Below are positions 11,803-22,255 of a DNA stretch of 64,000 bases, piece after piece. The stretch's first letter is position 1; every line of letters begins with the position of its first letter. A program made the translations under genes and the position numbers. Below the pieces are notes generated by a model. It worked only from the letters and a program-made list of their open reading frames with translations, searched no databases and was not told the DNA's origin. Source of the DNA: Rhodamnia argentea (taxonomy: Eukaryota; Streptophyta; Magnoliopsida; Myrtales; Myrtaceae). Where the stretch lies: NCBI RefSeq assembly GCF_020921035.1, contig NC_063154.1:21115861-21179860 (forward strand). Reading direction: 5' to 3'.

Positions 11803-12853
11803 TTTCTGTAGTTCATGGACTAAATTAAATATGTTCCAAAAGTTCAAGGATCATATTGGTAATACTAAAAGTCCAGGAACCACATTAAATATTGGATTAA
11901 AGTTCAAAGACTATATTGATTAAATTAAAAATTTCAAGGACCACATTGAACATTGGATTAAAGTTCATGGCTATATTGGTCTAATTAAAAGTTCATAGAC
12001 TATATTACACATCGGATCAAAATTTAGAGACTATTTGTGTCATTATTTCATCATATATCCTGTGTTGGCTTTCTTCAGGGAGCTTTTTCTTTCCCTCTTG
12101 TGGGGCTACACATAGGAGTCGAACAACAACACATCCCTTTTGACCAAAACCGAATAAGCCAATAACCTTAGCCCCTTCGTTGCAAAACCAGTCGAGGAAA
12201 CTACATTGTCTGATGAATCCCAGTCCAAATAATAAAATGGATTTGGAGATTTCATGAACAGGCTAAAACTCGAAACATAAATTAACAAGAGCTCTATCGT
12301 AAAAGAGTAGCACTAGTCTCAGTCAGAAACCACTTTCCTCTTGGATAATTGGGGAGTCATTTTCCACTTGTGCCGTGGTGGTTTACTTAGATCGACAATG
12401 GTTTCAAGTTGGCCATTTAATTTCGATGTGCCAAATACTAAAAATCAACTTACAATATTTTTTAAAAAAAATACTTTTGGTGAAACAAACATGTCCTAAT
12501 TGCAACACTTAACTCTTCGTGGAAAAGTTTCAAGGTTTTTAATTGAAACGATTATCCTCAATTGAGGTGGCCCAATCAATTAAAAAGATACTGAAGTGTT
12601 ATCGATTAATACAACGGCCATGTTGAGTTTCATAGCTATAAATCACTTTCTCGAGACATATCCGATTGTTATGGGACTTGGAGCTACAAACTTTTAGAAT
12701 TTCAAATTCCATCACATGCAGCAAAAAAATATTAACACTTTGCTTTGGAACTCCATCACAATGTCCGCTTTTCTTATAACTTTATTGAAATGATACATTT
12801 ACCAAGACCTACTTTCACTATAAAGTTACACTAAAATGCTTATCACTTATTTC

Positions 12854-13330
12854 AGGCAGAAGAACACCTCAAGCGAAATATTTGTGTACAGGGCTTACTT
12901 TAGTACCAAAATTTTTCGCCGGCTCACTTAAGTGCCAAATCGGAGAAAAAATGATCACTTAAGTGTCAACGGCGAGAGATTCTGGACAAAATAAATTCGT
13001 GGCATTTTTATTTAAAACAAGTTAGTGACATGGTATTTTTAATTCAAACAATTTAGTGACATGGCTTTTTTAAATAAAATATCAATTACACGTGTGCAAA
13101 GAGAAAGACGTCGCTCGGTTAATGTAGCTGGAATGTCTTATACTTATAGCACTTAAGTGATCACATTTTACAACTTATGGCACTTAAGTGATCATTTTTA
13201 GAAAAACTTGGCACTCAAACGATTATAATTTACAACTTATGGCACTAAAAGTCATTCCACGAAGTTGGCTAAACGATATCATTTGTGCTTTGGAAGTCGA
13301 CTAGGATCTCCGCGAGCCACGTAGGATTAG
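12854..13330. mobile_element. Family B TIR element, truncated on the right
   Basis: It starts aggcagaagaacacctcaag and continues with tatttgtgtacagggc. This parallels 52,521 onward in order and wording (ccaaatcggagaaaaa, gagagattct, gtgacatgg). The right inverted arm is missing. The sequence instead meets copia-derived DNA at about 13,331. It is non-coding. Confidence 0.55.
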
Positions 13331-14107
13331 TTAATTAAAAGTAACATTATGAGAAATATGAATGAGGAGAAGTAGAGGTATGAGGTGGGTCAAGACAAGG
13401 ATCAGCCGAGAAGTACATGAAAGGAATAGGAGTAGAAACCGAAGGCGTAATGGTAGTAAAGAAGTAAGGAACATGCTCATGAAATGTGACATTATGAGAA
13501 ATACGAATACACTAAGCAACCGGATCATAACAATGATAGCCCTTGTGTTTGGTGTTGTAGCCCAAGAATGCGCACGACATGGATCAAGCAATCAACTATG
13601 TACATTCAATGAGAGGGAGAAGCACAAAACATGTGCACCCAAAAACTCGAAGATGTGTATAAGTAGGAGAGCGAGAATGAAGTCATTGAAAGCGCCTAGC
13701 CCGATGAAGAACAGGTGAGGGAAGGTGGTTAAGGAGATGAACCACAGTGGGAGGAGCCTCAGCCCGTAACTCGGTAAGAACCAAAGTAGAAAGTAAAAGA
13801 GCATGAGTGGTTTCAAGAATATGTCGATGCTTACATTCAGCAACCCCATTTTGAGTCGGGACAACAGGACAGGGGAGGTGTGGCAATGTCCCGTCACTAG
13901 CTAAGAGAGAAAAAAAGCACCCGAGAGATATCCCCCTTGGGGTCGGAGCGAAAGACCTTAATTTTCTTTTGAAATTGTGTAGATGTCATGGTAGTGACAA
14001 CCCGGTTAATGGTAAGAAAATCATTGCGCCGACGCATAAGATAGACCCAAGTATAGCAAGAATAGTCGTCAATAAACGAAACATAATATTTGAAACTACT
14101 CTTGGAT
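13331..14107 (-). pseudogene. Ty1/copia integrase fragment
   Basis: On the minus strand one frame reads SSFKYYVSFIDDYSCYTWVY, the integrase core around the first catalytic Asp region. It is followed by FRSDPKGD and then QNGVAECKHRHILET, the conserved second half. Further frames give the GAHVLCF and LLDPCRAHSWATTP region that follows integrase. Several frameshifts and stops separate the blocks. Gag and reverse transcriptase are absent. The fragment stops abruptly at about 14,107, where unrelated sequence begins with tgtcgcgacc. Confidence 0.75.
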
Positions 14108-15690
14108 TGTCGCGACCTAAAAATCAATTTTAGGTTAATCGATTACCAAATTAATTAAATTAACTAACCCAATTCGAGTTCTCCTAAACCCAAATCTCAA
14201 TTTAGGTTTAATATTTAATATGCAAAAATTTTCAACGTAAGTCACTATTAATCATTTATGGTAGGTTGATTATTAATCTAAATAAAATAGCAGGATAAAT
14301 AATTTTATTTCTACGAACCGGAGATTAAAAATTCGGGGACTTGATTACATTAGATTACTCTAATGCCCTTTCAGTACCATTTCATTTTCTAAAAAAATTC
14401 ATTTATTCAAGCAAATTCAATTGATTTTGACCTAAGTTGCTAACATAGGTTATCTTGCGGATGCACAATCGATTAAATTAAACAATCTGAACTCAAGGTA
14501 ATTGCAAGAAGCATGCACCACAGAATTATTGTGCTTTCTTTTGGGTTTTCTCTTTTATGAAAATGAAATGCATGAATTCTATTCTAATGCAACTATTTAA
14601 ACTCAGGCTATCCTAAGCTAATGCATATGAAGCTAATTTAATTAACTACATGACTAACCTAGATGACATGCAATTAAATTAAATTAATATACACAGTTAT
14701 GTTATGGTTTAATTAAATCGATTACATGATGTTTGAATTAATTAATTAACTCAAGTATGCAATTCTACGTGCAATGAAAACTAACATGCAATTTACATGA
14801 CGTGGCAAGAGTGATTTATAATGCATGACAACATGGCAAGGATGGATTATTTTTGCATTTTCGGAATTATTAATGACCCTAAATAAACTATGCCTAAACA
14901 ATAATTATCTTTCATATTTTAGGGTTTAAATTTGCCTAAACCCTAACCTACTAATGACCCTAAATAAATAAAGATGCAATCTACATGACATGGCACGTAG
15001 CTTTTACCGTCCGAAACTAGACGGCTATACTCCAATGCACATCTCAGGGCTCCTACTTATCGTGGTAATCCTTCATTCGTTCATGAGTATGCGAGATAAT
15101 TCTCGTAGAGAAGGTACTTTCCATACTATACTACAGTTGAGGAGTTGCAGTTGAGGATCGACACTGCCTCGACGATCTCTCAGTATTTTTGCGTTAGCAT
15201 CGCGTAAGCACTTCTCCCAATGCCGACGGAAGTTCACGTTCTTCCTTTCGAAAACAATTGCAGTAAGGAGAGCTCCGTGTGTTGTCTGCCGTGTCTTGGA
15301 GAAGATGTTCACGCGATCACTGTAATAAATCAGGGTTTCTTGAAGCCCGTTGCAGTTTCGCGCACGAGTGTGTTTCCATCAGGATCGCCTCTAACAATAC
15401 GAGAGCCTTAGATGCATATATAGAAAAAATGGAAAATGCTGGTCTTGCTCTGGTAATAGTTCCAAATTCCGTAAATGTTCTTGGGTCTGACAGTTTATGC
15501 TAAAAGAAAATCTTCTGCTCATTTTCCTCCTAAGGTTTGTGATTGGTGGTTTTCTCAAGATCTTTTGATCGGAGTTGTGGTGGACGCATAAATTTTAACT
15601 ATCATTTTAATCATTTATTTTGCATAAAAAAATCAGGGATGAACTTTAATTCTTACCAAATCATATTTAATTTTTTTATTCATGTATTGC
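14108..15690. other. Possible LTR-type sequence, non-coding
   Basis: The block starts tgtcgcgacc, a common plant Ty3 LTR opening, right where the copia fragment breaks off. The rest is A+T-rich with frequent taattaa words. A TATA-like catatatagaaa lies near 15,415. I could not locate a matching second LTR or a target duplication, so the identity and right boundary are uncertain. Confidence 0.3.
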
Positions 15691-15697
15691 ATTTGCA

Positions 15698-18600
15698 ATA
15701 ATTTGGACCGATGGCGGGAAAATTAAAAGAAAAATAGACGCACAGTTGGCGAAATTTCACAAGATAAATTCGATAGAATCAAAGGAGCAGGTGCCGGAAA
15801 TTCAAGAGGCTTCGAGGCCTAATTTTTTAGCTTAATTCAGCCCACTCAAATTTAATTAAAAGAAAAGGTTTTTAATTCATCAAATTAAAGTCCAAATTGA
15901 GCTCGAAAATGTGCGATAAACCCACCACCCAGATGAATTTCAGCCGGTCTCATATGTACACACTAATTGCCGAAAATTTTATCTTGATTTAATGCAATTA
16001 GGCCCTTCGGGAATTAATCCAAGACATATTTTTATCAGGGGGTCTATTTTGCGAATGTTAAAAATTACAAGCCTCAAGTTTGTAACGTCTTTGCCTATAC
16101 AGATGAGGTTATGCCTAGAGTTAGAAAAGCGAAAATTACTCAGAAAAATTTGGAGAATACATGTGAGAATTCATGGAGAGAAAAGGAGGGCGGTCTTGAG
16201 AAGCCAACAAACCGGAGCTCTCTTCCCTGCGATCCTTGGTGGGATTGTGCAATCATCCAAGTCGTGACACCATCATCACCTTCATTCCCTAGCATATGTC
16301 ACGTCTTCGCGGGGTGGGGGGCGAGACTATTGCGGATACGGCCACAATAGGACATTTAATCTGTGAAAACGAGGTATATCCATCTTGTGATGTATTTTTT
16401 CGATCAATGATTTAAGTAAGATTCTGAACATGTTATTGTCCACGTAATCCGCTGTATATGTTGTGGGATGCATTCCCTTCAGTAATAATTTGGACCGATG
16501 GCAGGAAAATTAAAAGAAAAATAGATGCATAGTGGGCGAAATTTCACCAAATAAATTCGATAGAATCATAGGAGCAGGTGCTGAAAAATCAAGAGGCTTT
16601 GGGGCCTACTTTTTTAGCTCAATTCAGCACACTCAAGTTTAATTAAACGAAAAGGCTTTTAATTCATCAAACTAAAGTTCAAATTGAGCCCGAAAATGCG
16701 TGATAAGCCCACACCACATATGAACTTCAGCTGGTCTCATATGTACACTCTAATTTCTGAAAATTTTATCTTGATTTAATGCAATTAGGCCCTTCGAGAA
16801 TTAATCCAATACATGTTTTTATCAGGGGGTCTATTTTGCGAATATTAAAAATTATAAGCCTCAAGTTTGCAACGTCTTTGCCTATGCAAACGACGTTATG
16901 CCTAGGGTTTGGAAAAAGCGAAAATTACTCAGAAAAATTTAGAGAATACACGTGAGAATTCATGGAGAGAAAAGGAGTGCGGTCCCAAGAAAGCCAACAA
17001 ACCAGAGCTTTCTTCCCTACGATCCTCGGTGGGATTGTTCAATCATCCAAGCCGTGACACCATCATCACCTTCATTCCCTAGCATCTGTCACGTCTTGGG
17101 GGGGCGAGACTATTGCAGACACGGCCGCAAGAGGACATTTAATCTGTGAAAATGAGGTATATCCGTTACGTGATGTATTTTTTCGATCAGTGATTCAAGT
17201 AAGATTCTGGGCATGTTATTTTCCATGTAATTCGCTGTGTATGTTGTGGGATGCGTTCCCTTCAACAATAATTTGGACCGATGAAGGGCCAATTAAAAGA
17301 AAAATAGATGCACGGTGGGCGAAATTTCACCATAAAAATTCGATAGAATCAGAGGAGTGGGTGCCGAAAATTCAAGAGGCTTCGGCCCCTATTTTTTTAG
17401 TTTAATTCAGCCCACTCAAGTTTAATTAAAAGAAAAGGCTTTTAATTCATCGAATTAAAGTCCAAATTGAGCCCGAAAATGCGCAATAAGCCCACACCAC
17501 ATGTGAATTTCGGCTAGTCTCGTATGTACACACTAATTGTCGAAAATTTTATCATGATTTAATGCAATTAGGCCCTTTGGGAATTAATCCAAGACATATT
17601 TTTATCAGGGGGTCTATTTTGCAAATATTAAAAATTATAAGCCTCAAGTTTGTAACGTCTTTACCTATATAGACGAGGTTATGCCTAGGGTTTAGAAAAG
17701 CGAAAATTACTCAGAAAAATTTAGAGAATACTCTGTGAGAATTCATGGAGAGAAAAGGAGTGCGGTCCCGAGAAGCCAACAAAACGGAGCTTTCTTCCCT
17801 GCAATCCTCGGTGGGATTGTTCAATCATCCAAGCCATGACACCATCATCACCTTCATTCCCTAGCATCTATCACGTCTTGGGGGGGGCGAAACTATTGCA
17901 GATACGGCCACAAGAGGATATTTAATCTGTGAAAATGAGATATATCCGTTCTGTGATGTATTTTTCTGATCAGTGATTCAAGTAAAATTCTGGGCATGTT
18001 ATTTTCCACGTAATCCATTGCATATGTTGTGGGATGCGTTCCCTTCAACAATAATTTGGACCGATGAAGGGAAAATTAAAAGAAAATAGACACACGGTGG
18101 GCGAAATTTCACCATATAAATTCCATAGAATCAAAGGAGGAGGTGCCGAAAATTCAAGAGGCTTCATGGCCTATTTTTTTTAGCTTAATTCAGCCCACTC
18201 AAGTTTAATTAAAAGAAAAGGGTTTTAATTCATCAAATTAAAGTTCAAATTGAGCCCAAAAATGCACGATGAGCCCACAACACATATGAATTTCGGTTGC
18301 TCTCATATGTACACTCTAATTACCGAAAATTTTATCTTGATTTAATGCAATCCTCGGTGGGATCATTCAATCATCCAAGCCGTGACACCATCATCACCTT
18401 CATTCCCTAGCATCTATCACGCTTTTTTTTTTGGGGGGGGCGGCAACTATTGCAGATACGGCCACAAGAGGACATTTAATATGTGAAAACGAGGTATATC
18501 TATTCCGTAATGTATTTCTCCGAGGTATATCTATTCTGTAATGTATTTCTCCGATCAGTAATTCAAGTAAAATTCTGGGCATATTATTTTCCACGTAATT

Positions 18601-19147
18601 TGTTGTGTATGTTGTGAGATGTGTTCCCTTTAGCAATAACTTGGACCGATAGCAAGAAAATTAAAAGAAAAATAGATGCACGGCCGGCAAAATTTCACCG
18701 GATAAATTCGATAGAATCGGAGGAGCAGGTGCCAAAAATTCAAGAGGTTTCGGAGCCTACTTTTTTAGCTTAATTCAGTCCGCTCAAGTTTAATTAAAAG
18801 AAAAGGCTTTTAATTCATCAAATTAAAGTCCAAATTGAGCCCGAAAATGCGCGATGAGCCCACAACACATATGAATTTCGGCTGGTCTCATATGTACACT
18901 CTAGTTGCCGAAAATCTTATCTTGATATAATGCAATTAGGCCCTTCAGGAATTAATCCAAGACATATTTTGATCATGGGATCTATTTTGCCAATATTAAA
19001 AATTACAAGCCTCAAGTTTGTAACGTCTTTGCCTATGCAGACGAGGTTATGCTTAGGGTTTAGAAAAGCGAAAATTACTCAAAAAAATTTAGAGGATACT
19101 CGTGAGAATTCATGGAGAGAAAAGGACTACGGTCCCGAGAAGCCAAC
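15698..19147. repeat. Tandem array of a 783-bp unit, about 4.4 copies
   Basis: Each unit begins ataatttggaccgatg. Copies start at 15698, 16485, 17268, 18051 and 18636, giving spacings of 787, 783, 783 and 585. Copy 4 is short because sequence between two gcaat words is missing (join at about 18,350), a microhomology-type deletion. It also carries a 31-bp duplication at 18,490-18,552. Copy 5 ends at gagaagccaacaa, 29 bp before the AGP start codon. The short frames in each unit are not conserved between copies, so I call it non-coding. The wording of the unit resembles LTR DNA, but no LTR ends were identified. Confidence 0.9.
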
Positions 19148-19176
19148 AACGTCCTCTTCTCTTCTTGATCATTAGA

Positions 19177-19599
19177 ATGGCGTCTTCTTGGCTCGCGTCG
19201 GCAATCATTGTGTCCCTCATGGCTCCGCCTTCGCAATCTCTCTCTTCCGAGCTCAATTCGGGGATCCCCGCCACCACCATGACCTCGTCCTCGCCGCCGC
19301 TGCCATCGGACCCTCTCGTGCCTCCTTTCCAAGAGCTCTCCCCGGACATTGCCCCTCTTCTGCCCTCCCCGGGGGGCGCCGCGCCAGCCTCCGGCAGCTC
19401 CTCCTCCGTGCCCACCATCCCCTCCAACCCGAGCCCGCCGAACCCGGACGACGCCCCTCTCGGCCCGGGCTCTGCAGTGGCGCCGGAGGACCCGTTGATG
19501 GCTTCCTCAGCAATTCGCACAAAGCCAATTGAAGCCAGGAACGTGGTTGCATTTCCTATGTGGGCAGCATTTTGGGCAATGCAGCTTCTGGAAATGTGA
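19177..19599 (+). CDS. Classical arabinogalactan protein, AGP25-27-like
   Basis: One exon of 140 residues. Residues 1 to about 24 (MASSWLASAIIVSLMAPPSQ...) form a signal peptide. The middle is Pro/Ser/Ala-rich and contains ELSPDIAPLLPSPGG and TIPSNPSPPNPD, the two blocks I associate with the AGP26 subgroup. Such proteins are hydroxylated on Pro, heavily O-glycosylated and placed at the plasma membrane or wall. The C-terminal tail (VVAFPMWAAFWAMQLLEM) is hydrophobic but ends in charged and polar residues, so the GPI signal is weak and a disturbed 3' end is possible. The ATG at 19177 is chosen because the signal peptide follows it. The in-frame upstream extension is encoded by the tandem repeat. 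A short upstream ATG frame lies in the leader at about 19,111. Confidence 0.7.
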   Translation: MASSWLASAIIVSLMAPPSQSLSSELNSGIPATTMTSSSPPLPSDPLVPPFQELSPDIAPLLPSPGGAAPASGSSSSVPTIPSNPSPPNPDDAPLGPGSAVAPEDPLMASSAIRTKPIEARNVVAFPMWAAFWAMQLLEM

Positions 19600-20942
19600 G
19601 CTTCTTTTTCCTCTTTTTGGGTAATTACTAGGAAAATTAAATTTATATATGGGTATGGTAGCTGCTCAACGAAAGAGATCACATTCATCATTCTACGATG
19701 TACTTCTGGTTTTGTATACATTCACACTCTCTCTTGTGCAGTAATTTGCACTTATTTAGGCCAAGAGAGTTCCACGGGGTTTGCCGAATCACATAATTCC
19801 TTCCGGTAGCGACGAGGTGGTGTCGGGCTAATTTTCGCGCACCAGACCAAGTCCACTTGTATTCTCAAAGAAATCGAAAAATCCGAGATTTCGCGGTTCT
19901 CGAGGCGAAATTTGCATTTTTGTAGTGAATTTTGCTAGCATTTCCGAAGGTCATTATTTGGGAGCAAGGGAGAAAGCGAGGGTGAATTTAGGTGTGGACC
20001 AGATAAAGCAGGGGGGAGCCAGCCACATGAGAGAGAGACAGACAGACAGACAGAAAGAGGGACAGCAGAAAAAATAGTCAAGAAGAGAAGAGGACGATAA
20101 GTTCACGTGGTGGGTTCGAGACTGGAGAGCGGAAAAAAAGTCAAGGGAAGAGGACGATAAGTTCACGTGGTGGTTTCAAGACTAAGGCAGTAACGTTCAG
20201 TAAGTGGGAATTCCCAGCAACTTCTCCTTCACCATCGGTACAGCTAAGAGCAGTCCCATCAAGTTCCCCTCTTCGACCGAAGCCCTCGCACCTTCGCGGT
20301 CCCGCCGGAGTTGCCACGGAGCCGTCGGTCTCGCCATCAGTCTCAAGCCGTGCAACCCCAGCTTCCAAGCTAGTCTGTGATACACAAAGCTTGGTTTGGA
20401 GCCAAAAAAAAAAAAAGGGGAAGAAAATTCAAATTGAAAAGATTTGCAATTCAAATTTAAATTCACCCATAAAAAATAAAAAATAAAAAATCATAAAATT
20501 CTAAAATTGAAAAAAAAAAAAAAAAAAGAATCATTCATGTCTCACGTTTTAATTCATCTTTCAATTAATCTCACAAAATCTCAGAAAATTTAAAAAGTAA
20601 AAAAAATCTAGCAAGATATGATTTCTTAAAAACATGTCTCATCATTTTTTTAAGAAAGATAAAGATTCTTTTAAAAGATGTAGACACGGGGTAAAAATAT
20701 TTTCTTAAAAATTTTGGGGCTTAATGTAAATTAAGTCCAAAAACTTTAAGATAATCTTGAATCGATTCACGTTTTTTTTATGATTTGATGTTTGTGGTTA
20801 CGGGGATGATAATGTTTGTTGACATTCATGTGCCTTGAGGCTATATTTAGGGCTGCCGGACGGCTTTTGTTGTCTGGCTAGTGGTCCAAACATTGATTTG
20901 TGTAAACTTTGTGGGCCCACAAACCTCAAATCATAAAAAACG
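19600..20942. other. Intergenic, small direct repeat
   Basis: No gene was recognised. A block containing aagaggacgataagttcacg occurs twice about 60 bp apart (near 20,085 and 20,146). A short (GACA)n tract lies at about 20,037-20,056. Poly-A runs occur near 20,405 and 20,510. Confidence 0.45.
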
Positions 20943-21788
20943 TGAGAAAATTATCCAAACAATCCTAAATTTATTACACTTTTATCAAATCAGTCCTAAA
21001 TTTTTTAATTACTCCGATTGAGTCCTAAAATTTTTCATATTTGCAAATTAAGTCCATCCAGCCAATTTTGCTCACCAAAGTAGACTGTCATGGATAATTT
21101 TTAGTAATATTTTTTTGAACGTTTTTTGCTAATTTAACTTTTCGTTTCTTTCTTTGTATTGAATCTAACTTTAAAAACTCAAAAAGAAAAGCTAAAATTT
21201 TATTTAGAAAAGCAAAACTAAAGGAAAAAAAAAAACAAAGAGAATGGCAAGCGCCGGAAGGGCATTACCGCTGCCTCGCCCATTCCCGGAGGGGCCGGCG
21301 AAGGGCGCAGGCCATAGGCAAGGGTGGCCAACCCTCCACCAGACCGGCGCTCGAATGGGCCTAGCGAGGGTTGCCGGCCCTTACTTGGGGCCAACGAGGC
21401 CTCGCCTTGGCCTAGAGGTGGCCCGACAACCTTTATCGGCCCGTTCGACGTCGAGCGGCAACATCTACCCACCGGCGCCTTCCAATCTCTTTCTCTTTCT
21501 CTTTTTTTCAGTATTTTTTTTCTAGATAAGATTTTAACTTGTCTTTTTTACGTTTTTATCTAATTTAAAAACAAACAAAAGAAATCTATAAAAAAAAATA
21601 GATATATTATTAAAAATTATCCACGAAAGTACCGACGTCCACGTCAATAATTTTCGGTCAAAATTAGTCAAATGAACTCAATTGGAAAAATACAAAAAGA
21701 TTGAAACATCAATTATCAAAATTAAAAGGTTTAATACTAAATTGACAAAAAGTGTACTAGATTTATGACTTTTTGGACAATTTTCCTC
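20943..21788. mobile_element. TIR element, family A, with G+C-rich core
   Basis: The left end (gaaaattatccaaacaatcc, then taaatttattacactttt) matches the complement of the right end (ggaaaattgtccaaaaagtc, then ataaatctagtacactttt). The A+T-rich arms flank a G+C-rich core at 21,240-21,480. The open frames in the core show no known domain, and there is no transposase. Target duplications could not be fixed by eye. Confidence 0.65.
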
Positions 21789-22138
21789 TAGAGACTTTTT
21801 GGCACATCTATTTCTTTGTTCTTTTTTATGACTTTGTGCGAGTGTGACTTAAGATATTTTTATGAGCAAGTGAAGACAATTCCTTCTTTCTCCGGGAATT
21901 GGCAAAGCGTGACTCTCGTTTCCAAGATATTTTTACATGGTTTCTGACAAGGGTAAATAGATCCAAGAACGAAAACAGACGTGACACTACGATTGTTGTT
22001 GTCTACCTACTGCACTGATTGTACCAACGAGAAATACAGGCAATCTTGAAACGACTATTACTTTCAAGACTTAAATGTCATCCGGAAACTACTTCAAATC
22101 AAAGCAAGCCCTCAATGTCAAAATGACAAAACAGTATC

Positions 22139-22145
22139 TATAAAA
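22139..22145 (+). promoter_or_regulatory. TATA box of the BAHD acyltransferase gene
   Basis: TATAAAA lies 117 bp before the chosen start codon, with the preceding DNA free of other genes. This would place the transcription start near 22,170 and give a leader of about 85 bases. Confidence 0.6.
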
Positions 22146-22255
22146 CCAGTATTTCACTGGACAGAACTTGCCCATTACCATATTCACCATCCTCGTTTCT
22201 CTATATTGCTTCCATAGTTGTACTTCCACACATAATCTTGAGAAGCAACCCAAGC

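Larger units (their letters stand above)
8655..12049. mobile_element. Family C MITE split by a retroelement insertion
   Basis: The left arm (8655-8899) and right arm (11808-12049) are long inverted complements: gaaaaatgacacaaataat on the left against gaaataatgacacaaatag on the complement of the right. Each arm repeats phrases of the type 'accacattgaacattggatt'. A 340-bp relative lies at 51,460-51,799. The flanking 9-mers attataaaa and atcatatat match at 6 of 9 positions, so the target duplication may be decayed. The arms are separated by the LTR element at 8900-11802. Confidence 0.65.

Noticed and set aside
15992-16267. Repeated 60-90 codon frames in the tandem array
   Set aside because: The frame is broken differently in each copy, so there is no sign of coding constraint.
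19110-19721. 203-codon minus-strand frame opposite the AGP gene
   Set aside because: It is the antisense shadow of a G+C-rich, Pro/Ser-coding exon. The plus strand has a signal peptide and AGP motifs.
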